NCBI GenBank assembly: GCA_013416435.1
Contig: JACCEN010000005.1
Span: 1 to 64,000, forward strand
Source: Alcaligenaceae bacterium
Lineage (GTDB): Bacteria > Pseudomonadota > Gammaproteobacteria > Burkholderiales > Burkholderiaceae_B
Direction: 5' to 3'
Length of the DNA stretch: 64,000 bases
Below the pieces are notes generated by a model that was not told the DNA's origin, searched no databases, and saw only the letters and a list, made by a program, of their open reading frames with translations. Position numbers and translations under genes: made by a program. This document shows, one piece after another, positions 1 through 8,166 of this stretch (positions within the stretch are counted from its first letter, which is position 1; every line of letters starts with the position of its first letter).

Positions 1-82
1 GCTGTCTTGCCCAGGCAAGACAGGGCTTCTACCAGATTGGCCAAGGATCCGCCTCTAAGAACGGATCCCCGGCACCCAGTTA
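1..82 (+). other. rRNA operon spacer before 5S rRNA
   Basis: No gene is visible. Positions 2-23 form a perfect 10-bp hairpin (CTGTCTTGCC, 2-nt loop, GGCAAGACAG), and a second short inverted repeat GGATCCG/CGGATCC lies at about 47-69. As this directly precedes a 5S rRNA gene, I infer it is the end of the 23S-5S spacer with rRNA processing stems. The 23S 3' end itself is not recognisable inside the window. Confidence 0.5.
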
Positions 83-199
83 CGCTTGACGACCATAGCA
101 AGGTGGTCCCACGCCTTCCCATCCCGAACAGGACCGTGAAACGCCTTTGCGCCGATGATAGTGGACGTACGTCTGTGAAAGTAGGTCATCGTCAGGCTC
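83..199 (+). rRNA. rrf: 5S ribosomal RNA
   Basis: This is the 5S rRNA of the large ribosomal subunit. The conserved core reads GACCATAGCAAGGTGGTCCC, then CCCATCCCGAACAGG, then GCCGATGATAGT and GTGAAAGTAGGTCATCGTC, all standard betaproteobacterial 5S blocks. The closing helix pairs GCTTGACGA at 84-92 with TCGTCAGGC at 189-197. A strong terminator follows about 10 nt downstream, so this is the end of an rRNA operon whose 16S and 23S genes lie left of the window. The ends are accurate to a few bases. Confidence 0.96.
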
Positions 200-206
200 T
201 TATTGT

Positions 207-243
207 GAAAACCCCCCAGCGCTCAGCGCTCGGGGGTTTTTTG
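207..243 (+). terminator. Rho-independent terminator of the rRNA operon
   Basis: A GC-rich hairpin, AAAACCCCC and AGCGCT pairing with AGCGCT and GGGGGTTTT, is followed by a T run. It sits immediately after 5S rRNA. Confidence 0.93.
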
Positions 244-248
244 TTTGG

Positions 249-381
249 GGGGTCAGACCCCGGACGGGGTCTGACCCCATTACACGCGGACGCGGGGTCA
301 GCCCCCCATGGGGTCTGACCCCAAGCCCAACAAGCCGGGGCCTATGCCTTAGGGGTCAGACCCCGCATGGGGTCTGACCCC
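249..381. repeat. Three copies of the GGGGTCAGACCCC double palindrome
   Basis: Copies at 249-278, 294-322 (degenerate, about 29 nt) and 352-381. The full unit is GGGGTCAGACCCC, four variable bases, GGGGTCTGACCCC. Each 13-mer is itself a palindrome around one base, and the two halves are reverse complements, so the unit can fold as one hairpin or two. The copies fill the gap between the rRNA terminator and the next gene. Confidence 0.95.
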
Positions 382-486
382 GGCACCGGGCCGGCGCCAT
401 GGACATGACCAAAACAGGAAGTCGAGTAAAATAGGCCCTCGGCGTTCGCCGGTTGCTTATTTTTCTTGTTTCTCCGGAGGTTTTGT

Positions 487-849
487 ATGACCCAGGCGTA
501 TCCGCCAGAGGACGGCACTGGCTTGTCCATGCGTAATCTTACGCATCTTATCTACGGGCTTTTTGCATTGGGCCTATTGAGCGCCGGCTTCTTTGGCGTA
601 GCCACCATCGCCGCAGTCGTGTTGGCGTATCTGAAGCGGGGCGATGCGGCCGGAACCTTGTATGCGGCCCATTTCGATTGGGTGATCAAGACTTTCTGGT
701 GGGGCCTGCTCTGGATCGTCATCAGCGCAATATTCACGTTTATCTTTATTGGCTGGATCACCGGCCTCATCGCCATCGTCTGGATCGTCTATCGGGTCAT
801 CAAAGGGTGGCTGGCCTTGTTCTCGGCGCAATCGCCCTTGGCCGACTGA
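487..849 (+). CDS. Small integral membrane protein (COG3671/DUF4870-like)
   Basis: A 120-residue protein of unknown function with three hydrophobic helices, roughly residues 18-45, 63-85 and 88-110. Its topology and motifs (a glycine/alanine-rich first helix, an AHFDW(V/I)IKTFWW block, and a final WIVYRVIKGW) resemble the small uncharacterised membrane proteins COG3671. I chose the ATG at 487 because CCGGAGG lies 7-8 nt upstream; an in-frame TTG at 466 has no ribosome binding site. It stands alone, followed by a terminator shared with the converging SWIB gene. The family assignment is from memory of sequence patterns. Confidence 0.85.
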   Translation: MTQAYPPEDGTGLSMRNLTHLIYGLFALGLLSAGFFGVATIAAVVLAYLKRGDAAGTLYAAHFDWVIKTFWWGLLWIVISAIFTFIFIGWITGLIAIVWIVYRVIKGWLALFSAQSPLAD

Positions 850-869
850 TACCTTCAACACGGTCGTGC

Positions 870-912
870 AAAAAAAACGCTGCCCGGGTTCAGGACCTCG
901 GCAGCGTTTTTT
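870..912. terminator. Bidirectional rho-independent terminator
   Basis: AAAAAACGCTGCC pairs with GGCAGCGTTTTTT around a 15-nt loop. A-tract and T-tract on opposite sides let it serve both the membrane protein gene (left, plus) and the SWIB gene (right, minus). Confidence 0.92.
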
Positions 913-942
913 CAGCTCTTACCGGAGCGACGCGCTGGGCGT

Positions 943-1215
943 TTATTTCAGGTGCCCGCTGACCAGCTTGGTCAATTCGAACATGGAAACCTGGTCTTTG
1001 CCGAACAGCGGACGCAGTTTGTCGTCGGCATTGATATTGCGGCGGTTCTTGGGATCTTGAAGATCATGCTTCTTGATGTAGTCCCAGATTTTCTTGGTAA
1101 CTTCGGTGCGGGGCACTGCCTCGGGCCCGATGATGGCGGCCAGCGTTGCACTGGGAGTGAGCGGCTTCATGAACGCAGCATTGGGTTTGCGCGCGGATTT
1201 CTCGGTTGTTGCCAT
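943..1215 (-). CDS. SWIB/MDM2 domain protein
   Basis: A 90-residue protein that is almost entirely one SWIB domain (about residues 15-88), with the typical core KIWDYIKKHDLQDPKNRRNI and the C-terminal block LRPLFGKDQVSMFELTKLVSGHL. SWIB domains are best known from eukaryotic chromatin remodelling. In bacteria, stand-alone SWIB proteins occur in Chlamydia (sometimes fused to topoisomerase I) and commonly in beta- and gammaproteobacteria, where their role is not settled; DNA or topology-related binding is the usual guess. The start is the ATG at 1215, preceded by AGGAG. Its 200-bp upstream region separates it from the divergent M20 gene. Confidence 0.93.
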   Translation of the reverse strand: MATTEKSARKPNAAFMKPLTPSATLAAIIGPEAVPRTEVTKKIWDYIKKHDLQDPKNRRNINADDKLRPLFGKDQVSMFELTKLVSGHLK

Positions 1216-1417
1216 AGAAAAGGGCTCCTGTCTGATAGTTGATAAAAACGTTCCCCCGCAGCATAACGTGAGAACCCTCGAAAGACAAAACAAAAAGTGC
1301 ACAAGAGTATGTCTGGCGTAGGGCTATGGGTGGCTGCGCAGCACGTGTTTCCTTATGGTAATGTTTTATTTTAACCAGTGCCGGAACGAGCGCTGCCTGC
1401 CCAGGAGACATAATCCG

Positions 1418-2617
1418 ATGTACGCCAAGAGTGTGTTCGAGTCCATCAGCCGCTTCCATGACGAGCTGACCTCCATCCGACAGGACATCCATGCCCACCC
1501 CGAACTTGGCTTCCAGGAGCAGCGCACGTCAGCGATCGTTGCCAATGCGCTGACGGCCTTGGGTTATCAGGTGCATCGGAATGTCGGCAAGACCGGGGTG
1601 GTGGGGGTCCTGGAGGGCCTGCGCAATACCAGCGGCCGCAGCATAGGCCTGCGGGCCGACATGGATGCCCTGCCCATTGTCGAACAGGGGGGTGCCGCAC
1701 ACGCGTCGCGCCATCATGGCGTCATGCACGCCTGTGGCCACGATGGCCACACAACAGTGTTGCTCGGGGCGGCGCGCTATCTCGCCGAGACACGCAACTT
1801 CGATGGCAAGGTCGTCCTGATCTTCCAGCCTGCCGAAGAAGGCCTGGGCGGGGCGCAGGCCATGCTAGACGAAGGCTTGTTCGACCGCTTCCCTTGCGAT
1901 GCGATTTACGGCTTGCACAACTGGCCCGGCTTGCCGCCGGGCGTGATCGGTGTGAACCCAGGGCCCATGATGGCCGCCGCCGACCATTTCGATATCCACA
2001 TCGAGGGCCGTGGCGGCCACGGCGCACACGCCTATCAAACCAACGATCCGATCGTGATCGCCGCGCAGCTCATTACCGCGCTGCAGACCATCGTGTCTCG
2101 CAATGTGCCGGCGCCCGACTCGGCGGTGGTGACGGTGGCCGCGGTGCATGCGGGCAACCTGCAGGCCATGAACGTGATTCCCCGCGATGCGCGGATGGTG
2201 GGAACGGTCAGGACCTTCAATCCGGTCGTCCAGGAGCAGGTGATCCAGCGCATGCAGGAGATCATCGATGGCATGGCGGCCGTCTTCAAGGCAAAGATCA
2301 CCTTCAACTATCACAAGCTCTTTCCGGCCACGATCAACACACCGGAGCACGCGCGTTTCGCGGCGGAAGTGGCCACGGAGCTCTTTGGTGAAGACAAGGT
2401 CATCCCGAATCTGACGCCTTCGATGGGCTCGGAGGACTTTTCCTTCATGCTCCACCACCGCCCGGGCGCGTATTTCCGCCTGGGGCAAGGTGGAGCCGAG
2501 GCTGGACGCGTACTGCATAGCGCCACTTTCGATTTCAACGACGCCGTCATTCCGGTGGGCAGCGCCATGTTCGTGCGCCTGGTCGAACGCAGCATGCCGC
2601 TCGCATCCGGGTCATAA
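1418..2617 (+). CDS. M20-family metal-dependent amidohydrolase (hippurate hydrolase-like)
   Basis: A 399-residue cytosolic zinc or manganese hydrolase of peptidase family M20D, expected to cleave N-acyl amino acids such as hippurate. Metal and catalytic motifs are complete: RQDIHAHPELGFQE near the N-terminus, the HACGHDGHTT metal site, FQPAEEGLGGAQ with the catalytic glutamate, GLHNWPGLPPG, and MGSEDFSFM near the C-terminus. The start is the ATG at 1418 behind AGGAGA; an in-frame upstream start at 1355 lacks a ribosome binding site. A paralogue lies at 30976-32178. It is 36 bp upstream of pyrC and may be co-transcribed. The true substrate cannot be read from sequence. Confidence 0.93.
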   Translation: MYAKSVFESISRFHDELTSIRQDIHAHPELGFQEQRTSAIVANALTALGYQVHRNVGKTGVVGVLEGLRNTSGRSIGLRADMDALPIVEQGGAAHASRHHGVMHACGHDGHTTVLLGAARYLAETRNFDGKVVLIFQPAEEGLGGAQAMLDEGLFDRFPCDAIYGLHNWPGLPPGVIGVNPGPMMAAADHFDIHIEGRGGHGAHAYQTNDPIVIAAQLITALQTIVSRNVPAPDSAVVTVAAVHAGNLQAMNVIPRDARMVGTVRTFNPVVQEQVIQRMQEIIDGMAAVFKAKITFNYHKLFPATINTPEHARFAAEVATELFGEDKVIPNLTPSMGSEDFSFMLHHRPGAYFRLGQGGAEAGRVLHSATFDFNDAVIPVGSAMFVRLVERSMPLASGS

Positions 2618-2653
2618 TGCGGGTTTCCTTTCTCCGGTCAGTGAATTTTTCCT

Positions 2654-3742
2654 ATGATTGATGCCAATCAGACATTAACCATCGTCCGTCCGGACGATTG
2701 GCACCTGCATTTGCGCGACGGCGCGGTGCTGGAGTCCGTCATCGCCGACACCGCGCGGCAGTTTTCACGCGCGATCATCATGCCCAATCTGAAACCGCCC
2801 GTGACGACGCCGGAGCTGGCTGCGGCGTATCGTGACCGCATTTACGCGGCGCTCAGGGCGGCAGGCATGAGCGATGACGATTTCACGCCGCTCATGACGC
2901 TGTATCTCACGGACAACACCCGTGTCGAAGACGTGCAGCGCGCGCGGGAATCGGGCTTCGTGCACGGGATCAAGCTGTATCCCGCCGGAGCCACCACCAA
3001 CTCTGATGCAGGCGTCACCGATCTGCTGGGGCGTTGCGGCGCCGCGCTCGAAGCCATGCAGCGCTGTGGGATGCCTTTGCTGGTGCATGGCGAGGTCACG
3101 GATCCCGACGTCGATCTTTTCGACCGCGAGGCGGTTTTCATCGATCGCGTCATGGTCCCTCTGCGCAAGGCCTTCCCCGAGCTCAAGGTGGTATTCGAGC
3201 ACCTGACGAGCCGCCAGGGCGTCGATTACGTGCGCGAAGCCGCCGGCCCCATTGCGGCGACGATCACTGCCCATCATCTGCTCTACAACCGCAATGCCAT
3301 CTTTCAGGGCGGCATAAGGCCCCACTGGTATTGCCTTCCCGTACTCAAAAGAGAGCAGCATCGGCAGGCATTGCTCGATGCCGCGACCAGCGGTTCGGGC
3401 CGCTTCTTCCTGGGCACCGACAGCGCGCCGCACCCAAGAGGCCTCAAAGAGCATGCATGCGGCTGCGCCGGTTGCTACACCGCCTTGCACGCAATGGAGC
3501 TATACGCCACCGCATTCGATTCGGTCGGCAAGCTGGACCGGCTCGAAGCCTTCGCCAGCAGGAACGGGCCGGCATTCTATGGTTTGCCGATCAATGGCGG
3601 CACGCTTACGCTTCAGCGCGGCAGATATGCGATTCCGCTTGAACTGCCGATGGCGGACTCGACCGTCGTGCCGCTGGCGGCAGGCGAAACGCTGGGCTGG
3701 AAGGTGGTGGGGTCAGACCCCGTACGGGGTCTTACCCCTTGA
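2654..3742 (+). CDS. pyrC: Dihydroorotase
   Basis: PyrC closes carbamoyl-aspartate to dihydroorotate in pyrimidine biosynthesis. This is the class II (E. coli-type) enzyme: the HLHLRDG metal motif at residues 17-23, the carboxylated-lysine motif [13 protein letters not shown], the metal histidines in LVHGE and FEHLTS, and GTDSAPHPR. The body ends near residue 352, about where E. coli PyrC ends. The final ten residues ([10 protein letters not shown]) are encoded by a copy of the palindromic repeat at 3709-3738, with the stop just after it. The tail is therefore probably an accidental extension. The downstream neighbour uup is convergent. Confidence 0.97.
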   Translation: MIDANQTLTIVRPDDWHLHLRDGAVLESVIADTARQFSRAIIMPNLKPPVTTPELAAAYRDRIYAALRAAGMSDDDFTPLMTLYLTDNTRVEDVQRARESGFVHGIKLYPAGATTNSDAGVTDLLGRCGAALEAMQRCGMPLLVHGEVTDPDVDLFDREAVFIDRVMVPLRKAFPELKVVFEHLTSRQGVDYVREAAGPIAATITAHHLLYNRNAIFQGGIRPHWYCLPVLKREQHRQALLDAATSGSGRFFLGTDSAPHPRGLKEHACGCAGCYTALHAMELYATAFDSVGKLDRLEAFASRNGPAFYGLPINGGTLTLQRGRYAIPLELPMADSTVVPLAAGETLGWKVVGSDPVRGLTP

Positions 3743-3821
3743 CATCAGCCTGCGGGATCAGACCCGGCAGGGTCTGACCCTTGCAACGACGGCGGTCAGA
3801 CCCCATTCGGGGTCTGACCCC
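3709..3821. repeat. Three palindromic repeat copies between pyrC and uup
   Basis: Copies at 3709-3738 (the last pyrC codons; one base differs, CTTACCCC), 3754-3780 (shortened arms) and 3792-3821 (left arm imperfect). They fill the whole convergent gap. No conventional T-tract terminator is seen here, so the repeats may be the only transcription stop signal. That function is inference. Confidence 0.95.
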
Positions 3822-3825
3822 AGGT

Positions 3826-5631
3826 TCAGGCGCCGTCGCTGCGCTTTTCTTCCAGGGCTTCCCAACGGGCGAACAGCGCCTCCAGCTGTTCATCGATCTC
3901 GTGCAACTGCTTATTGATGTCATCGACTTCTTCGGGCGCATCGCGGTACAGGCTGCCATCGGAAAGGCGGGCTGTCAGTTCGGCCTGATCGCGTTCAAGC
4001 GCGGCGATCCGGTCGGGCAATTCGTCAAGCTCCCGCAGTTCCCATGAGGTGATGCGACCCGCCTTGGCGGGTTTGGGGCGGGCCTGTGCAGTCGGTTCCT
4101 TCTTGCGCGGTTTGTCGGATTCGGCCGTCTGCGGCGCCGGCCTTTGCGCCAGCCATTCATCGTAGCCGCCCACGTATTCGCCCCAGTTCCCGTTGCCTTC
4201 GGAGGCAATGGTCTGTGTGACGACGTTGTTCAGGAATTCCCGATCGTGGCTGACGAGCAGCACGGTGCCGGGGTAGTCCTGGAGCAGTTCTTCCAGCAGC
4301 TCCAGGGTTTCGATGTCCAGATCGTTGGTGGGCTCGTCGAGCACAAGAACGTTGGTCGGCCGGGCGAACATGCGGGCCAGCACCAATCGTGCGCGCTCGC
4401 CGCCGGAAAGGCTGTGGACGGGAGACTGCGCCCTGGCGGGCGGAAACAGGAAATCCTCGAGGTAGCTCATGACGTGCTTGCGCTGGTCTCCGATCTCGAC
4501 CCACTCGCTGCCCGGGTTGATGGTATCGGCCAGCGTGGCGTTCTCGTCGAGCTGGGAGCGCATCTGATCGAAGTAGCCCACGGTCAGATTGGTGCCCAGG
4601 CGCACGGTGCCCGAGGTGGGCTGCAATTTGCCAAGGATGATTTTCAGCAGGGTAGTCTTGCCCGACCCATTGGGCCCGATGAAGCCGATCCGGTCCTTGC
4701 GCATGATGGCCGTGGAAAAGTCCCGGACGATCACGCGTTCGCCATACTGATGCGAGACATTCTGGAGTTCTGCCACCAGCTTGCCCGAGCGTTGCCCTTC
4801 CGCGATGGAGAGGCTGACATTGCCTTGCCGTTCGCGGCGTGCGGTCCGCTCGCGACGTAATTGCTCCAGCCGGCGTACCCGGCCTTCGTTGCGGGTGCGT
4901 CGCGCCTCGACGCCTTTGCGGATCCAGACTTCTTCCTGCGCAAGGAACTTGTCGAACTTGGCGTTCTGCTGCTTCTCGGCCTCCAGCGTTTCGGCTTTAC
5001 GCTGCTGCCACTGCGAGAAATTTCCGGGAAAGCTGTACAGGGTGCCGCGGTCGAGTTCGACGATGCGCGTCGCCACGGCATCCAGGAAGCGTCGATCGTG
5101 CGTAATGATGACGACACTGCAGCGGGCGCTCTGCAGCAGACCTTCCAGCCACGCTATACCGTCGAAATCCAGATGGTTGGTGGGTTCGTCCAGCAGCAGA
5201 AGGTCGGGCTCATCGGCCAGGGCGCGCGCGAGTGCCACGCGCTTGCGCATTCCCCCCGACAGACCCTCGATGGGCAGGTCGGGAGCAAGTCCCAATTGCT
5301 CGATCAGCGCACCGGCCCTGGCGGGACGCTGCCAGTCTTCCGTTTCCGCGTAATTGCCGCAGAGCGCCTCCAGCACCGCGGAATGCCCGTCCAGTTCCGG
5401 CTCTTGTTCCACCGTTGCGATCCTGAGGCCGCTGCTGCGCATGATTTCACCGTCGTCGGGCGCCGTGCGGCCGTCGATCACCTTGAGCAGGGATGATTTT
5501 CCCGCGCCATTGCGGCCGATGAGGCCGATGCGCTCTCCGGGCTGGATGGTGAAGTCGGCGTGGTCGAGCAGCGGATGATGCCCATAGGCGAGCTGTACGC
5601 CGCTGAGCGTAATGAGAGTAGGGGCAGCCAT
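3826..5631 (-). CDS. uup: ABC-F family ATPase Uup
   Basis: A 601-residue cytosolic duplicated ATPase without membrane domains. Two ABC cassettes are present: Walker A at 39-46 (GRNGAGKS) and near 318-325 (GPNGSGKT), each followed by an LSGG signature (GLSGGMRKRV, SLSGGERARL) and Walker B LLLDEPTNHLD or LVLDEPTNDLD. The charged linker between cassettes is the ABC-F P-site tRNA-interaction motif. The C-terminal 70 or so residues (WELRELDELPDRIAALE) form the coiled coil that distinguishes Uup from EttA and YheS. Known roles of the family are ribosome-associated, and loss raises precise transposon excision in E. coli. Confidence 0.95.
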   Translation of the reverse strand: MAAPTLITLSGVQLAYGHHPLLDHADFTIQPGERIGLIGRNGAGKSSLLKVIDGRTAPDDGEIMRSSGLRIATVEQEPELDGHSAVLEALCGNYAETEDWQRPARAGALIEQLGLAPDLPIEGLSGGMRKRVALARALADEPDLLLLDEPTNHLDFDGIAWLEGLLQSARCSVVIITHDRRFLDAVATRIVELDRGTLYSFPGNFSQWQQRKAETLEAEKQQNAKFDKFLAQEEVWIRKGVEARRTRNEGRVRRLEQLRRERTARRERQGNVSLSIAEGQRSGKLVAELQNVSHQYGERVIVRDFSTAIMRKDRIGFIGPNGSGKTTLLKIILGKLQPTSGTVRLGTNLTVGYFDQMRSQLDENATLADTINPGSEWVEIGDQRKHVMSYLEDFLFPPARAQSPVHSLSGGERARLVLARMFARPTNVLVLDEPTNDLDIETLELLEELLQDYPGTVLLVSHDREFLNNVVTQTIASEGNGNWGEYVGGYDEWLAQRPAPQTAESDKPRKKEPTAQARPKPAKAGRITSWELRELDELPDRIAALERDQAELTARLSDGSLYRDAPEEVDDINKQLHEIDEQLEALFARWEALEEKRSDGA

Positions 5632-5692
5632 GCAAAAAACCGATATTCGTCAATTCAATGGAAGCCCCTATTGTCGCAGGTTACAATGCCGC

Positions 5693-6110
5693 TGTGAGGC
5701 AGGCTGGGCAATCGCGGCGCCGCAAGGCGTCGAGGAAGGTCCGGACTCCATAGAGCGGGATAGCGGCTAACGGCCGTCCGGCGAGGCGCGCGCAATTCGT
5801 TGCGGCGCCGGGCCGAGGAATAGGGCCACAGAGACGAGTCTGCGGCGAGGGCGCGCAATTGCGCGCACCGGCATGGCCATCTCCATGCCGCGCGGCCGGG
5901 AGACCGGTCGCGGCGCAGCAGGGTGAAACGCGGCAACCTCTATCCGGAGCAACATCAAATAGGCATGCGACTGGCCTGCGGGTCAACAGGGCGGCTCGCC
6001 CGAGCATGCGGGTAGATGGCTAGAGCCCGGCAGCAATGCCGGGCCCAGAGGAATGATTGCCCGCCAGGCTCGCCTGGTGTACAGAATCCGGCCTACAGGC
6101 CTGTCTCACT
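5693..6110 (+). ncRNA. rnpB: RNase P RNA (type A)
   Basis: The catalytic RNA that matures tRNA 5' ends. Conserved blocks are all present in order: GAGGAAGGTCCGGACTCCAT (CR-I) near 5730, CACAGAGACGAG, GGGTGAAACGC, ATCCGGAGCAACATCAAATAG near 5943-5961, CCCAGAGGAATGATTGCC (CR-V) and ACAGAATCCGGCCTACAG. The outer P1 helix pairs GTGAGGCAGGC at 5694 with GCCTGTCTCAC ending at 6109. A TACAAT hexamer at 5682-5687 is a credible -10 box about 6 nt before the 5' end; the -35 is weak. Gene is divergent from uup. Confidence 0.97.
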
Positions 6111-6144
6111 CTTTGCCTGGCTTCGGCCAATGGTTAGTAAATGC

Positions 6145-6189
6145 AAAGTCCGGCGCCGCCGCCCAGGCGGCGTTATCACAAAGGACTTT
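6145..6189 (+). other. Nested hairpin downstream of rnpB
   Basis: AAAGTCC (6145-6151) pairs with GGACTTT (6183-6189), enclosing a second stem CGCCGCC/GGCGGCG (6154-6172). No T-run follows, so it is at best a weak or Rho-assisted terminator, or a 3' processing signal for rnpB. The rest of 6110-6293 shows nothing recognisable. Confidence 0.4.
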
Positions 6190-6293
6190 CACATCCCCAT
6201 CCAATTTCTTGATTTTTCTGGACATTTTTTTTGCGCTCTCTTGAAAGACAGCGCTAAGTGCTTGTTGTAATTGAAAAAATTGCAACTTTGCGC

Positions 6294-6322
6294 TTGACCA
6301 CTTGCAATCGTTCCCGTAGAGT
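6294..6322 (+). promoter_or_regulatory. Predicted sigma-70 promoter of the dcw cluster (Pmra)
   Basis: TTGACC (-35, 6294-6299), a 17-bp spacer and TAGAGT (-10, 6317-6322) lie upstream of mraZ, predicting transcription from about 6328-6330. The E. coli cluster is also driven by a strong promoter just before mraZ. Confidence 0.65.
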
Positions 6323-6357
6323 GGGGAAAAGTAGGATTTTGTGCAAAAAAGTGGGGA
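6321..6357 (+). promoter_or_regulatory. MraZ operator: boxes with 10-bp period
   Basis: Reading in tens from 6321 gives GTGGGGAAAA, GTAGGATTTT, GTGCAAAAAA, GTGGGGAAGA. E. coli MraZ is known to bind repeated TGGGN boxes separated by 5 nt, i.e. a 10-bp period, in its own promoter. Boxes 1 and 4 match fully, box 2 partly, box 3 poorly. Box 1 overlaps the -10 element and box 4 overlaps the probable mraZ ribosome binding site. Confidence 0.7.
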
Positions 6358-6364
6358 AGAAATC

Positions 6365-6793
6365 TTGTTCCAGGGAAGCAGCGCTCTCACGTTGGATGCC
6401 AAAGGTCGGATCTCGATTCCGACCCGGCACCGTGACGCGCTCGTGTCTCAGGTCGAAGGTCGCCTTACCCTTACCCGACATCCCGATGGCTGCCTCCTGG
6501 TGTACCCGCGCAACGTGTGGGAAAAGAAGCGCGAGCAGATCGCGAACTTCCCGATGGGCGCGCGCCCACTGCAGCGCTTGTTGCTCGGCAATGCACAGGA
6601 TGTGGAAATGGATGGCTCCGGCCGCATTCTGATTGCGCCGGAACTTCGGACGGCGGCCGGGCTGGTTCGTGAAGCCATGCTGCTCGGCATGGGTAGCCAT
6701 TTTGAGTTGTGGGATTGTGCGGAATGGGCCCGCCGCGAGGCGGAAGACCTGGCCAAAGGCATGGCCGAGGTCATGGATCAGTTTTCGTTCTAA
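6365..6793 (+). CDS. mraZ: Transcriptional regulator MraZ
   Basis: MraZ is a ring-forming DNA-binding repressor of the division and cell wall cluster. It has two AbrB-like SpoVT folds: FQGSSALTLDAKGRISIPTR at the N-terminus and the second repeat AQDVEMDGSGRILIAPELR around residues 75-93, each with the DxxGR signature. I placed the start at the TTG at 6365 because family members begin MF(Q/R)G and because GGGGAAG lies about 6 nt upstream. The alternative GTG at 6341 falls inside the operator array and has no ribosome binding site. With the TTG start the protein has 142 residues, normal for the family. Confidence 0.95.
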   Translation: MFQGSSALTLDAKGRISIPTRHRDALVSQVEGRLTLTRHPDGCLLVYPRNVWEKKREQIANFPMGARPLQRLLLGNAQDVEMDGSGRILIAPELRTAAGLVREAMLLGMGSHFELWDCAEWARREAEDLAKGMAEVMDQFSF

Positions 6794-6799
6794 ATCAAT

Positions 6800-7870
6800 A
6801 TGGCGTTTTCACATCGATCCGTGCTGCTGCAGCCTACGGTCCAGGCCCTCGTTGATCCCGATTTCGGGGTCCGGGGCAAAGGCGGAAAGGCTGTCGATGC
6901 CGAACATGCGCCCGCAAAGGGCATTTATGTGGACGGCACGTTCGGGCGGGGCGGACACAGCAGGTATTTGTTGTCGCAGCTCGATCCGCAATCGACGCTG
7001 GTGGTGTTCGACAAGGATCCGGAAGCCATTGAGGCAGCCCGGGCATTGCAGCAAGAGGACGATAGGGTTGTGGTCGTGCACGGTGGTTTTGGCAGCATGC
7101 CGGATGCGCTGGCCGACCTGGGAATAGAGCAGGTGCAGGGCGTCATGCTGGACCTGGGTATTTCTTCACCGCAGATCGATGACGCACGCAGGGGATTTTC
7201 GTTCATGCGCGAGGGCCCCCTGGATATGCGAATGGATACGAGCCGCGGTCCGACCGCAGCGGAATGGCTGGCGGAAGTCAGCGTCGAGGAATTAAAGGAG
7301 GTCATAGCTAAATATGGCGAAGAACGGTTTGCTTTCCAGATTGCAAAGGCGGTTGTTGCTCGCCGCGAATCCCGCCCGCTGCGCACAACGCTCGACCTCG
7401 CCGAGCTCATCGCCGGTGTCGTCCGTACGCGCGAAAAGGGTCAACACCCGGCCACTCGCAGCTTTCAAGCTATACGGATTCACATCAATCAAGAGCTCGA
7501 AGAACTCGCGCTCGCCCTCGCGGCAGTTCTGAAAGTACTGGCTCCAGGAGGACGCTTGGCGGTGATCAGCTTCCATTCTCTAGAAGACCGCATGGTCAAG
7601 CAATGCATCGCCGCAGCCGCCAGGCCCGCTGCGGCGCATGCTCGCTTGCCCATCCTGGAGAAGGACATGCCGCAACCCATCCTCAGGTCGCTGGGGCGCA
7701 TCCTGCCCACCGACGACGAGTCGCAGGATAACGTTCGCGCGCGTTCCGCCGTGCTGCGCGTGGCGGAACGCACCAGCACGCCCTTGCCCGACGACCAAGG
7801 CGCTTCCTTCATCAACGCCATGGGCCTGGTCGGCAGGACTGCCGCGCGCGGCAAGAGGAGGCACCGGTAA
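6800..7870 (+). CDS. rsmH: 16S rRNA (cytosine-1402-N4)-methyltransferase RsmH
   Basis: A SAM-dependent methyltransferase that modifies C1402 in the ribosomal P site. The 356 residues carry the SAM motif [13 protein letters not shown] (about 43-55), the [10 protein letters not shown] block, [17 protein letters not shown] and, near the C-terminus, [13 protein letters not shown], all RsmH (MraW) hallmarks. It is about 40 residues longer than the E. coli enzyme, mainly through an insertion near residues 22-40 ([18 protein letters not shown]). It starts 6 nt after mraZ and its TAA overlaps the ftsL ATG by one base. Confidence 0.97.
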   Translation: MAFSHRSVLLQPTVQALVDPDFGVRGKGGKAVDAEHAPAKGIYVDGTFGRGGHSRYLLSQLDPQSTLVVFDKDPEAIEAARALQQEDDRVVVVHGGFGSMPDALADLGIEQVQGVMLDLGISSPQIDDARRGFSFMREGPLDMRMDTSRGPTAAEWLAEVSVEELKEVIAKYGEERFAFQIAKAVVARRESRPLRTTLDLAELIAGVVRTREKGQHPATRSFQAIRIHINQELEELALALAAVLKVLAPGGRLAVISFHSLEDRMVKQCIAAAARPAAAHARLPILEKDMPQPILRSLGRILPTDDESQDNVRARSAVLRVAERTSTPLPDDQGASFINAMGLVGRTAARGKRRHR

Positions 7871-8166
7871 TGGGACGCCTCAGCCTCTTCTTCGCAATGG
7901 TTCTCATGCTTTCCGCGCTGTCGCTCGTGACAGCGCGTTTTCAGTCCCGGCAGCTGTTCATCGAGGTCGACCGCTTGGTGGACCGCGCTCGTGAACTCGA
8001 TACCGATTGGCGCCGACTGCAGCTCGAAAGGGCTGAACTCGCGCGCAATGCGCGCATCGACGGCATGGCGAGGGAAGAGCTTCATATGAACACCACGTCG
8101 CCGGACCGGACCATCTATGTCACGGGCGACGCATCCAACGGGACGGCCAGGGAGGAAAGGCGATGA
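7870..8166 (+). CDS. ftsL: Cell division protein FtsL
   Basis: A 98-residue bitopic inner membrane protein of the divisome that complexes with FtsB and FtsQ and helps activate FtsWI. It has a short cytoplasmic N-terminus, one membrane helix (about residues 3-22), then a periplasmic helix with heptad character (VDRLVDRARELDTDWRRLQLERAEL) and the conserved ARNARIDGMAREELHM segment. Sequence conservation in the family is low; the position between rsmH and ftsI and the topology secure the call. It overlaps both neighbours (ATG in the rsmH stop; ATGA with ftsI). Confidence 0.93.
   Translation: MGRLSLFFAMVLMLSALSLVTARFQSRQLFIEVDRLVDRARELDTDWRRLQLERAELARNARIDGMAREELHMNTTSPDRTIYVTGDASNGTAREERR

Noticed and set aside
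249-381. CRISPR-like repeat array
   Set aside because: Copies are palindromic, unequally spaced, scattered over the whole window, and lack uniform spacers and cas genes.
5655-6007. Several minus-strand open frames of 60-108 codons
   Set aside because: They overlie RNase P RNA and show only arginine/alanine-rich translations.
6341-6364. GTG at 6341 as the mraZ start
   Set aside because: It falls inside the MraZ box array, has no ribosome binding site, and adds residues absent from the family, which starts MF(Q/R)G.
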